This document shows positions 24,350 to 36,103 of a stretch of DNA of 64,000 nt, in pieces. The notes under the pieces were generated by a model that worked only from the letters and a program-made list of their open reading frames with translations, was not told the origin of the DNA and did not search any database. The DNA is from Kofleriaceae bacterium (GTDB lineage Bacteria > Myxococcota_A > Polyangia > Haliangiales > Haliangiaceae): positions 58,142 to 122,141 of the forward strand of contig JAGPCY010000028.1 of the NCBI GenBank assembly GCA_018057825.1, given 5' to 3'. Each line of letters starts with the position of its first letter. The stretch's first letter is position 1. The translations under genes and the position numbers were made by a program.

Positions 24350-24424
24350 GGTCCCTTAGCTCAGGTGGATCAGAGCGGCGGTTTCCTAAACCGCAGGCCG
24401 CAGGTTCGAGCCCTGCAGGGATCA
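24350..24424 (+). tRNA. tRNA-Arg (anticodon CCT)
   Basis: A 75-base cloverleaf. Acceptor GGTCCCT pairs with AGGGATC with one G-T pair; discriminator A24424. The anticodon stem GCGGT/ACCGC encloses TTCCTAA, giving anticodon CCT (Arg, reads AGG). The T arm is GCAGG-TTCGAGC-CCTGC. CCA is not encoded. The last three bases double as the stop codon of the convergent lipoprotein gene. Confidence 0.94.
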
Positions 24425-26170
24425 CGACTCGACGCGACAGGTCGGCGAGCAACCATCGCCGGGCGCGGTGCCGCCGTCGTCGCAGGCCTCGGTGGCGGTG
24501 TTGCGGTAGCCGTCGCCGCACACCGCCGGTGTGCAGTCGGCGTCGCAGTTGACTGCGTCCTCGACCGGGTCGCACAGCTCGCCGGCGGTCGGGTTGCGCA
24601 GGCCATCGCCGCAGGTGACCGCGGTGCAGTCGACGTCGCAGGTCGCCGACTCGCCGCGGGCGTCGCAGTCCTCGCCGACGTCGAGCTGGCCGTCGCCGCA
24701 GGTGGAGGAGACGCGGAAGAGGGCGGAGAGAAAGCTCCCCTCTGAGCTTGGGACGCCCCAGGGCGTGTGCTCGCCCGCCGCGAAGTCGCTCGGTGCGCTG
24801 ATCGCCCTGACCTCGATCGAGACGCGCTCGACCCCGGCGAGGAACTCCGGGTAGATCGTCAGGCTCGGTTGTGCGGTTGCGATGATGATGTGGTACCGGC
24901 GCAAGCCACCGGGGAGGTGCGAGAAGATCGTGATCTCGTAGCTGTTCGCGGCCGCGCTGCCGACCCAGGTGAGTTCGTGCGGAGCGTTGGCCGTCAACAT
25001 GCCTCCCCAGTCGAGATCGCGCCCGTCGATCCGGACATCGCGGGGAGGGGGCAAGGCGCGATCGAGCAGGTTCGGGATCGAGTACCGGCTCCCCGACGCG
25101 GAGAAGCGCCCGATCGAGCCGTCGCGATATCGGAAGGCGCGGCTTCGGCTGTAGTCAAGTCGGCACATGCGTGGCCAGGACGGCCGATACGGGTCGGGAA
25201 ATGTGCCCGTGACCGAGAGCGTCCTGACATCGGTCTCGCGCCAGTTGAACTTCGCGACGCGGACGATCGGCAAGAAGATGCGAGGACCGCCTCGTCTACT
25301 CACGAGGCTAGGCACGGCAGCGCAGGTCACTGTGATGCCTGCCGGCCTGGCGCTGAAGGTGTTGGCGTCCTCGAGGAGGTCGCGATTGATGCTCGTGCCG
25401 AACTTGAAGCTCGCTGTTGGTGCGGTGAGCGTGGCATCGACCGTGATCGGGGATCCATCGACGATGGTCTGGCCATCGAGGATCGCGGCAGCGAGGACCT
25501 GCTGGACCTCGGGATCGTCCACGTCACTGGCCGGCGTGGTCCGCAACTGGACGATGCTGAGGTCATCTCCCCGCGCGGCGACCGGCAGAAGCGACCGCTG
25601 GGCCGTGATCTCTTGCCAATCTACGGTCGCGGAGAACGAGGTATCGCCCGGCGTCAGCAGGATCGCGTGTTCGACCTGGGCGAGATGTGACCGCACGTCC
25701 AAGACGTCGCCTGACGCGTAGGCCGGCAGCTCGCCGTTGAACGTCACCGGCGTCGGCTGCGTCGCCATCGCCGCGTCGTGCCGGTACTGCAGGATGCTGC
25801 GATCCGTCAGGTTCCTGGCCGAGGTCCAGTCCGGGTCGCGGCCGACCTTGATGAAGAACGCGACGTCGGGTGGCACGCCGTCGACCTGATACGTCCCGTC
25901 GGCGCGCCCGACCCCGATGATAGGACGGAGCTCCCCGGCCTCCGGGACCAAGACACTGACCGAGGTCGTGCTCAGGTCGATGGGCACCTCGACCGGCTCG
26001 GCCTCGGTCGCGTAGACCCAGAAGAAACGGCCAGCCACCCGGTCTGGCGGCGCGTCGACCGGCGCATCGGTGGGCGCGTCCGGCGACGCGTCTGGATCAC
26101 GATCGGCCGGCTTTGGAAACTGGCAGGCCGCGGCCAGCGCCGCGGCGAAGAAGCTCACCCCTCGAACCAT
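24422..26170 (-). CDS. Lipoprotein with C-terminal Myxococcus Cys-rich repeats
   Basis: A 582-residue protein from ATG 26170; a GTG at 26191 is open but would lengthen the signal. The signal peptide MVRGVSFFAAALAAAC ends in a lipobox, followed by an Asp/Ala/Pro linker. The middle 450 residues show beta-rich domains, with a fibronectin-like segment near HELTWVGSAAANSYEITIF. The C-terminus holds three CGDG...EDCD-type repeats (CGDGQLDVGEDCD, CGDGLRNPTAGELCD, CGDGYRNTATEACDDG), the Myxococcus Cys-rich repeat also found in DUF4215 proteins. It is a paralogue of the protein at 28745-30640 and probably sits on the cell surface. Its stop overlaps the tRNA-Arg 3' end. Confidence 0.82.
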   Translation of the reverse strand: MVRGVSFFAAALAAACQFPKPADRDPDASPDAPTDAPVDAPPDRVAGRFFWVYATEAEPVEVPIDLSTTSVSVLVPEAGELRPIIGVGRADGTYQVDGVPPDVAFFIKVGRDPDWTSARNLTDRSILQYRHDAAMATQPTPVTFNGELPAYASGDVLDVRSHLAQVEHAILLTPGDTSFSATVDWQEITAQRSLLPVAARGDDLSIVQLRTTPASDVDDPEVQQVLAAAILDGQTIVDGSPITVDATLTAPTASFKFGTSINRDLLEDANTFSARPAGITVTCAAVPSLVSRRGGPRIFLPIVRVAKFNWRETDVRTLSVTGTFPDPYRPSWPRMCRLDYSRSRAFRYRDGSIGRFSASGSRYSIPNLLDRALPPPRDVRIDGRDLDWGGMLTANAPHELTWVGSAAANSYEITIFSHLPGGLRRYHIIIATAQPSLTIYPEFLAGVERVSIEVRAISAPSDFAAGEHTPWGVPSSEGSFLSALFRVSSTCGDGQLDVGEDCDARGESATCDVDCTAVTCGDGLRNPTAGELCDPVEDAVNCDADCTPAVCGDGYRNTATEACDDGGTAPGDGCSPTCRVES

Positions 26171-26322
26171 GGCGAGAATGTACCTCGACACGCGGGCGGC
26201 GTCGTCGAGAGGGCCTCAGGGCGGGCGATCGCGGCACGACGACCAGGACGGGTGGGGCGCCCCCGGGGACAAGCGTCCCCGGACTTGCGGCGCCCGGCAC
26301 GGCCTGGCAAGATCACGCGACC

Positions 26323-27711
<1,389 letters not shown>

Positions 27712-28744
27712 CGCCTGGCTGGCGCTGTCGACCGGCGCTGCGGTCGCCCAGAACTCCGACGCCGAGGCGCTCTTCAACGAGGCCGAGCGCCTCGAGGCGG
27801 CCGGGCAGCTTCCGGAGGCGTGCGACGCCTTCGAGGCCTCCAATCGCATCGAGCCCCGGGCGGGAACGCTCGTGCGCCTCGGGCAATGCCGCGAGAAGCA
27901 GGGCCGGATCGTCTCGGCCTGGACCGCGTACAAGGACGCCCTCACCCGGGTCAAGGACCCGAAGAAGAAGAAGGTCGCCGAGGCCCGGGTCAAGGAGCTC
28001 GAGCCGACGCTGTCGTTCCTGACGATCTCGGTGCCCGACGAGAGCCGGGTCGACGGCCTGGTCGTCAAGCGCAACGACGTCGTGCTCGATCCGGCGCTGT
28101 GGAACCGCGCGGTCCCGGTCGACGGCGGCTCGTACACCATCGCCGGCAGCGCGCCCGGCCACGAGGCGTGGCAGACCACCGTCGAGGTGGCGACCACCGG
28201 CGACAAGGTCGCGATCGAGGTCCCGAAGTTCCCGGAGATCAAGTCCCTCGTGACGACGCCCACCGGGCCCGAGCCGGGGCGCAAGCCCGAGCAGGTCGTG
28301 CCCGAGGTGCCGCCGGACGATGGGGGCTCGCCGTCGATGTTCACCGGCAAGCGCAAGCTGGCCCTGGGCCTCGGCGTGGTCGGCCTGGCCGCCATCGGTG
28401 GCGGCGCGGTCCTGGGCATGCAGGCGTCGTCGCTCGAGGACGACGCCTTCGCGCTGTGCCCCGATCCAGCGGTGCCGTGCAGCGACGCCGCCGAGGCCCA
28501 GGACCTTTCGGATCAGGCCGCCGACCGCGCGCTGTTCGCCAACATCGCCTACGGCGTCGGCGGCGCGGCGATCGTCGGCGCCGCGGTCCTGTGGTTCACC
28601 GGTGGCCCAGCCAAGCCCTCGCGGGTCGCCGTCGCGCCGCGCCTCGCGCCCGGCTACAGCGGCGTCACCGTCCGCGTCGGCTTCTGATGGCGCGCTGGGC
28701 GGCGCTGGCTCGCGGCGGCCTGCCAGTTCAAGCAGCCGGTCGAT

Positions 28745-30640
28745 GTGCCACCCGATGCGCCGCCGGTCGATGCGCCCGTCGACGCCCGACCCGATCTGGT
28801 CATCGGTACGGTCTCCCTCGGGTATCGGACGGAGACGGGCGTCGAGGAGCGCTACACCGATCTGACCGCGGTGGCCATCGCGGCCCTGGTCCCTGATGAC
28901 GCTGAGCCGTCCGGCTTCCGGACCATTGTCGGCGCCGGCACCGCCGACGGCCGGTTCGCCATCGAGGGCGTACCGCCCGAGATGCCGTACTACCTGAAGG
29001 TCGGCAACCGCTACTACTGGACCCACCTGCATTGGGTCCAGCTTCGCTCGGTCGTCCCCACGCGGCCTGACGTGCGGCGCGCGACCCAGCCGACGCCGGT
29101 CGCGGTTGATGTGCCGCCGTGTGCGGGCGGGCGCGCCCTCTGCCCGCTCTCCGTCGTATCTGTTCGCGCAGGCGTGTTGTTCGAGCCGACCTACCGGGCG
29201 GACGGATCACCGGTGGCCGAGGGGGACTGGGCGGACGCCAACTTCTACTACGACGGGACCACCAACGGGGGACTCCCAGAGGGCGCGGCGGGGGACGACC
29301 TGCGGTTCGTGATGTATCGCCGCGAATCGCGGACCGGCGGCGAAGCGATCGTCGCGCACCGCGTGGCCACCTTCGAACCGCCCAGCATCGTCGCTGGGCG
29401 GGCCCAGATGTTGGTCGGCTCGGCGGCCGAGATTCGCGACGAGCTTCCAGTGCGGCTGATCATGGGGAACCGCGCTGCGTTCGATAGCCTCTTCGACGGC
29501 CGATCCGGGTTCGTCGAGGCGTCGTTGAGTGTCCACGCACCTCTGACGTTCGGCGCGCGGTGGCTCTCAATCGGCGGGTTCGTCTATGGGCCCGTGGTCG
29601 GCAAGTTGAGCACTCGCGAGCGCTCGCCGACGGGCGCGCTGCCGGCACTGGATGAGCGGATCCGAGATCCCTTCGGCGGAGTTGGCGTCCGCACGGCGGT
29701 GCTGGAGTACCGGCGGCGCTGGTGGTACGCCGCGCCCGGAGCCGCCGCGCCGTTCGGCATTGACGGTGGCCTCGTGCGTGTCGCGGACCGTCTGGACTTC
29801 CCGTTCCCCTCGTCGTCCATGATCGCACCGCCGAGCGCGCTGTTCGTCGACGGCCATCCAGCCTCCTCGGGCGGCAGCCTCGGCCCGGGTCCCGTCGCCT
29901 TGACCTGGACCGCGAGCGCACGCGCTCGACAGTATCAAGTGTCGGTATTCCGGCTCCTCGCCGCTGGGCCGCGCTTCACAGGCGCCGTGACCACCTCCGA
30001 TGTCCGGGCCACGGTGCCGTCCGAGTTGCTCACCGGGAGCGAGTATTTCGCGTTCGCTGTGTCAGCCTTCGCGGGCGCGAACGATCTGTCGGCCGGCGAA
30101 CTCTACCCGGATGGGGTGCCGGCCGACCAGGCCACGACGCTCACCGGGGCTTTCCGCCTGCTCGCAACGTGCGGCGACGGAGACGTCGACCTGGGCGAAG
30201 ACTGCGATAGCCGGGGCCTGTCCACCAGTACCTGCGACGGCGACTGTACCGCTCCCCGGTGCGGCGACGGCATGCTCAATGCGCTCGCTGGTGAGCTATG
30301 CGACGCGGTGGTGGACACGATGAGCTGCGACGCCGACTGTACCGCGCCGGTTTGTGGCGACGGCCACCTGAACCTCGAGCTCGAGCAGTGCGACGACGGG
30401 AACGCCGTCGATGACGGCAACGGATGTAGCGCTGCCTGCCGGTTCAACCGGTGTGGCGACGGTGTCGTGCAGGCCTACGGCGAGCAGTGTGACACCGCCG
30501 GGGCCAGCGCGACGTGCGACGCCGACTGCACCGTCGTCGAGTGTGGCGACCGCGTGATCAACGCCGCCGCTGGCGAGACCTGCGATGACGGGGCGCCCGA
30601 CGACGGCGACGGCTGCTCGTCGACTTGCCGCCACGAGTAG
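28745..30640 (+). CDS. Cys-rich-repeat lipoprotein with frameshifted signal peptide
   Basis: The open frame gives 631 residues from GTG 28745, but the true N-terminus appears to begin at ATG 28687, which overlaps the previous stop. Reading from 28687 gives MARWAALA and then leaves frame. Dropping one base near 28711 gives MARWAALAAAACQFKQPVDV, a complete lipoprotein signal joined in frame to the Asp/Pro linker. The body matches the paralogue at 24422-26170 (ATQPTPV, GVPPEMPYYLKVG). The C-terminus has five Cys-rich repeats (CGDGDVDLGEDCD and onward) against three in the paralogue. Either the base is a sequencing error or secretion of this copy is broken. Confidence 0.75.
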   Translation: MPPDAPPVDAPVDARPDLVIGTVSLGYRTETGVEERYTDLTAVAIAALVPDDAEPSGFRTIVGAGTADGRFAIEGVPPEMPYYLKVGNRYYWTHLHWVQLRSVVPTRPDVRRATQPTPVAVDVPPCAGGRALCPLSVVSVRAGVLFEPTYRADGSPVAEGDWADANFYYDGTTNGGLPEGAAGDDLRFVMYRRESRTGGEAIVAHRVATFEPPSIVAGRAQMLVGSAAEIRDELPVRLIMGNRAAFDSLFDGRSGFVEASLSVHAPLTFGARWLSIGGFVYGPVVGKLSTRERSPTGALPALDERIRDPFGGVGVRTAVLEYRRRWWYAAPGAAAPFGIDGGLVRVADRLDFPFPSSSMIAPPSALFVDGHPASSGGSLGPGPVALTWTASARARQYQVSVFRLLAAGPRFTGAVTTSDVRATVPSELLTGSEYFAFAVSAFAGANDLSAGELYPDGVPADQATTLTGAFRLLATCGDGDVDLGEDCDSRGLSTSTCDGDCTAPRCGDGMLNALAGELCDAVVDTMSCDADCTAPVCGDGHLNLELEQCDDGNAVDDGNGCSAACRFNRCGDGVVQAYGEQCDTAGASATCDADCTVVECGDRVINAAAGETCDDGAPDDGDGCSSTCRHE

Positions 30641-30661
30641 GGCAAGAGTTCGCGCAGCGTG

Positions 30662-33600
30662 TCAGAGGTATGGGCAGTTCGGTTGGGAGGTCGGACAGAA
30701 CTCGGCAGAGACGTAGGCGTTATCCGACACCACGCAGGGCCCAGTGCCGGTACAGGATCCGGACCAGCCGAGGAAGATGTTCGAGCCGTTTGGAGTGGCC
30801 GTCAGAGTAACAGTCGTGCCGCCGGCAAAGGACCTGGTGCAGAAGTTCGAGCAGCTCGGGGCCGCGGGGCTGAATGAGACGGTGCCATTGCCGGAGCGCG
30901 TAAATTCGATAGTGACATCGAATGGGGCCGCCGCAGCGAACCCCGCCGACACGCTGGCCGCGGCGGTCATCGTCACGACGCAGCTGCCCGTGCCGGTGCA
31001 CGCGCCCGACCAGCCGGTGAAGGTCGAGCTGCCGGTCGGGGTCGCGGTCAGGGTCACGACCGTGCCGTGGGTCAAGGTCTCGGAGCAATCGGTGCCGCAG
31101 GAGATGCCGGCCGGGCTGGAGGTGATCGTGCCGGTGCCGGTGCCGGTCTTGCTGACGCTCAGGGCGTAGCTGTTCGGCACGAAGGTCGCGCTGATGTTCT
31201 GGTCGCCGCCGATCGTGAAGGTACAGCTCGGCGGGCCGTTGCAGCCGACCGACGGGCCGCTGCCGCCCCAGCCGCCCCAGGTGTGGCCGGTGCCGCTGGT
31301 CGCGGTCAACGAGACGCTGGTGCCGTGGGCGAAGCTGCCCGTGCAGGTGGCGCCGCAGTTGATGCCGGCCGGGGACGAGGTCACGGTGCCCGAGCCCGAC
31401 CGACTGATCGTCACGGTGTAGATGTTGACGTTGAAGTTCGCGTTGACGGTGGTGGCCCCGGTCATCGTCACGGCGCACGTGCCGACGCCCGAGCAGCCGC
31501 CGCCGGACCAGCCGGTGAAGTTCGAGCCGCTGCCGGCCGAGGCTGTCAGCGTGATGCTGCTGCCATGGGGCAGGCTCTCGGTGCAGTCGGCGCCGCACGA
31601 GATGCCGGCCGGCGACGAGGTCACGGTGCCGGTGCCGGATCCGGTCTTGGTGACGGTCAACCCGTACACGTTCACGTTGAACGTCGCGGTGACGGTCGTG
31701 TTTGCGGTGACGGTCACGGCGCAGGTGCCGACGCCCGAGCAGCCGCCGCCCGACCAGCCGGCGAAGTTCGAGCCGCCGGCGGCCGTGGCGGTGAGCGTCA
31801 GGGTGGTCCCGCTGTTGACGGTCTCGTTGCAGTCGGCGCCGCAGTTGATGCCGGCCGGCGATGACGTCACGGTGCCCGACCCCGCGCCGGCCTTGCTCAC
31901 CGTGAGCGTGTAGGTCGCGATGTTGAACGTCGCGGTGACGGTCGTGTTGGCGGTGACGGTCACCGCGCAGGTGCCGACGCCGGTGCACCCGCCACCCGAC
32001 CAGCCGGTGAACGTCGAGCCGCCGGCGGCCGCTGCGGTCAAGGTCAGGCTGGTGCCGCTGTTGACGGTCTCGGTGCAGTCGGTGCCACACGAGATGCCGG
32101 CCGGCGATGACGTCACGGTGCCCGACCCAGTACCGGTCTTGGTGACGGTCAACGTGTACGTGGTGATGTTGAACGTCGCGGTGACGGTGGTCGCGGCGGT
32201 GACGGTCACGGCGCAGGTGCCGGTGCCGCTACAGCCGCCACCCGACCAGCCGGCGAACGTCGAGCCGCCGGCCGCCGCCGCGGTGAGCGTGATGGTCGTG
32301 CCGTAGGGGACATTGTCGGCGCAGTCGGTGCCGCAATTGATGCCGAGCGGCGACGAGGTCACGGTGCCGGAACCGGAGCCGGCCTTCACCACGGTGAGCG
32401 CGACGTCCACGATGACGAATGCCGCGGTCACGGTCGTTGGAGCCGTGACCGTGACGGTGCAGGTGCCGAGACCGGTGCAGCCGCCGCCGGACCAGCCTGT
32501 GAAGGTCGAGCCCACCCCCGGCGCTGCGGTGAGCGTGACGCTCGAGCCGTGGGCGATGGTCTCGGTGCAGTCGGTGCCGCAGGAGATGCCCGCCGGCGAC
32601 GAGGTCACGGTGCCCGAGCCACCGCCGGTCTTGGACACGGTCAGCGCGTAGGTCGCGACCGCGAAGGCCGCGTCCACCGTGGTCGCGGCCGTCATAGTCA
32701 CCGTGCAGGAGCCGGAGCCGGTGCAGCCACCGCCGGACCAGCCAGCGAAGGTCGAGCCCGCGCCCGGCGCCGCGGTGAGCGTGACGCTCGAGCCATGGGC
32801 GATGGTCTCGGTGCAGTCGGTGCCGCAGGAGATGCCCGCCGGCGACGAGGTCACCGTGCCCGAGCCCGCGCCCGACTTCGTGACCATTAGGGAGTACAGG
32901 TTGGCGGTGAAGGTCGCCGTGACCGTAGTGGCCGACGTCACGGTCACGACGCAGGTGCCGACGCCTGAGCAGCCACCACCCGACCAGCCGCCGAAGGTCG
33001 AGCCCCCCGCGGCCGCGGCGGTCAGCGTGACGCTGGCGCCGTGGGCGATCGCCTCACTGCAGTCGGCGCCGCAGTTGATGCCGGCCGGCGACGAGGTGAC
33101 GGTGCCGGCGCCGGTGCCGACCTTGCTCACCATCAAGGTGTACGTGTTGAGCGTGAAGGTCGCGGTGACGGTCGTCGCGGCCGTGACCGTCACGGCGCAG
33201 GTGCCGGTGCCGGTGCAGCCGCCGCCCGACCAGCTCGTGAAGCTCGAGCCGGCCGACGGCGAGGCGGTTAGGGTCACCGCGGTCCCGTGGCCGACCGTCT
33301 CGGTGCAGTCGGCGCCGCAGTTGATGCCGGCCGGCGACGACGTCACGGTGCCCGCGCCGGTGCCGACCTTGGTCACCATCAACGGGTACGTGTTGAGCGT
33401 GAACGTCGCGGTGACCGACGCCGCGGCGGTCATCGACACGACACACGTCCCGGTGCCGGAGCAGCCAGCCCCGCTCCAGGCGGTGAAGGTCGAGCCCGCG
33501 CTGGGCGTCGCGGTCAGGGTCACCGAGGTGCCGTGGCCGAAGTTCGCCGAGCAGGTCGCGCCGCAGGTGATGCCAGCCGGCGACGACGTCACGGTGCCCG

Positions 33601-36103
33601 CGCCGGTGCCGGCCTTGGTGACCGCGAGCGTGTACTCGATGCGGGTGAAGGTCGCGGTGACGGTGGTCGCGGCGGTCACCGTGACCGCGCAGGTGCCGGT
33701 GCCGGTGCAGCCGCCACCCGACCAGCCGGTGAACGTGGAGCCCGCCACCGGGGTCGCGGTCAGGGTCACGACGGTGCCGTGACCGATCATCTCACTGCAG
33801 TCCGTGCCGCAGCCGATGCCCGCTGGGCTCGAGGTCACGGTGCCAGTGCCAGTGCCGGCCAGGGTCACGTTGAGCGGGTAGGTGTTGAGCGTGAAGGTCG
33901 CGGTGACGGTGATCGCCGAGGTGATCGTGACCGCGCAGGTGGCGGTGCCGGTGCAGCCGCCGCCCGACCAGCCGCTGAAGGTCGAGCCAGCCGCGGGCGC
34001 CGCCGTCAGCGTCACGACCGTGCCGTTGGTGTAGGCCTCGGTGCAGTCGGTGCCGCAGTTGATGCCGGCCGGCGACGAGGTCACGGTGCCCGCGCCGGTG
34101 CCGGCCTTGGTGACGGTCAGGGCGTAGGGCGCGAGGGCGAAATCCGCAGCCACCGACGTCGCGCCGGTCACGGTCACAGCGCAGGTGCCGGTGCCGGTGC
34201 AGCCGCCGCCGGTCCAGCCGTTGAAGATCGAGCCGGCGGTCGGCGTCGCCGACAGCGTGAGGGTCGTCCCGTAGTTGACGGTCTCGGTGCAGTCGGTGCC
34301 GCAGTTGATGCCGGCCGGCGACGAGGTCACCGTGCCGCTGCCGCCGCCGGTCTTGGTCACCGTGAGCGTGACCTGATTGGCAGTGAAGGTCGCGGTGACC
34401 GCCGCCGCCGCCGTGACGGTGAGGACACAGGTGCTGGTGCCGGTGCAGCCACCGCCCGACCAGCTCGCGAAGGTCGACCCAACCGCGGGCGCGGCGGTCA
34501 AGGTCACCATCGTCCCGTGGCCGAAGTTCTCCGAGCAGTCGGCGCCGCAGTTGATCCCGGCCGGCGACGAGGTCACGGTGCCCGCCCCGGTGCCGGCCTT
34601 GGTGACGGTGACGCCGTAGATGTTGAGCGTGAACGTCGCGGTGACGGTCTGGGCGGTCGACAGCGTGACCATGCAGGTGCCGGTGCCGGCGCAGCCGCCG
34701 CCGGACCAGCCGGCGAAGACCGAGCCGACGTCGGCGGCGGCGCTCAGCGTCACGCCGGTGCCGACCGTGTAGGCCTCGGTGCAGTCGGCGCCGCAGTTGA
34801 TCCCGGCCGGCGACGAGGTCACCGTGCCGGTGCCGGTGCCGGCCTTGGCGACGGTGAGCGGCACCGTCATCGCGGTGAAGGTCGCGGTCACGGTGGTGGC
34901 GGCGTTCATCGTCACCACGCAGCTACCGGTGCCGGCGCAGCCGGCGCCGCTCCAGCCCATGAACGTCGAGCCGGGGCTGGGCGCCGCGGCCAGGGTGACC
35001 ATCGCGCCCTGGGCGTAGTCCTCGACGCAATCGGCGCCGCAGTTGATGCCGGTCGGGGTCGAGGTCACGGTGCCCGAGCCGGCGCCCGACCGCAGCACCG
35101 TCAGCGTGTGCAAGATCGGGGTGAACGTCGCGGTCACGGTGGTCGCCGCGCTCATCGTCACCTGGCAGGTGCTAGTGCCGGTGCAGCCGCCACCGCTCCA
35201 CCCCGCGAACAGCGAGCCGGCGGTCGGCGCCGCGGTCAAGGTCACGAGGGTGCCGGCGTCGTACTGTGCGCTGCACGTCGAGCCGCAGTTGATGCCGGTC
35301 GGCGTCGAGGTCACGCCGCCCGAGCCCAGGCCGGCCTTGTTGACGGTGAGCGTGAACTGGCGGAGCGTGAAGGTCGCGGTCACCAGCGTGGCGCCGGTGA
35401 CGGTCACGGTGCACATGCCGGTGCCGGAGCAGCCGCCGCCGCTCCACCCGCCGAAGGTCGAGTCCGCGGCGGCGCTGGCGGTGAGGGTCACTGAGGTCGC
35501 GGGCGGATAGGTCTCGCTGCAGTCGAGGCCGCAGTTGATGCCGGTCGGGTTCGAGCTGACGGTGCCCGAGCCGGTGCCAGCCTTGGTGACCTCGAGGGAC
35601 TGGTTCAGGGCGAACGTCGCGGTGATCGTGGTCGGCCCGGTGATCGTGGTCGTACACGAGCCGGTGCCGGAGCAGGCGGTCCCGAGGCCAGCGACGGTCC
35701 ACCCCACGAACTGCGAGTTGGCCCCGGTCGACGCGGTGAGCGACAGCGAGCTGCCGTGAGGCACCATCGCGGTGCACGTCCCTGGGCACGCGATGCCGGC
35801 CGAGGCGCCGGCCACCGTCCCCGAACCCGATCCGCCCAGCTCGACCGTGACCGGGTACTCGGCGATGTCGAAGGTCGCGGTGACCGCGGTGGCCGCGCTC
35901 ACGGTGACCGTACAGGTCGTGGCGGTGCCGCTACAGGCGCCGCCCCAGCCCGCGAACTGCGCGCCGGCGTCCGGCGTCGCGATCAGCGTGACCATCGTGT
36001 CGAGGGCGAACGACGCGCTGCACGTCGTCCCGCAGCTGATGCCGCCGGGGTTCGAGGTGACGGTTCCCGCAGCCGTGCCGTCCTTGGTGACGGTCAGGGT
36101 CGC
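30662..36103 (-). repeat. Array of about 22 tandem units (about 230-245 bp each)
   Basis: The part of the giant lipoprotein gene coding for its repeats. Units are recognisable at DNA level by a recurring GACGAGGTCACGGTGCC-type core on the plus strand. Similarity between neighbouring units is high in the middle of the array and low at both ends, the pattern left by repeated unequal exchange. Confidence 0.85.

Noticed and set aside
26296..26310. Sigma54 -24/-12 site before the kinase at 26323 (CGGCACGGCCTGGCAA)
   Set aside because: The GG and GC elements are one base too close together for a functional sigma54 promoter.
31067..35494. Plus-strand open frames of several hundred codons across the repeat lipoprotein genes
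   Set aside because: They are mirror images of the repeat arrays in other frames; the periodic DNA keeps stops away. The minus-strand frames have signal peptides and a known repeat type.
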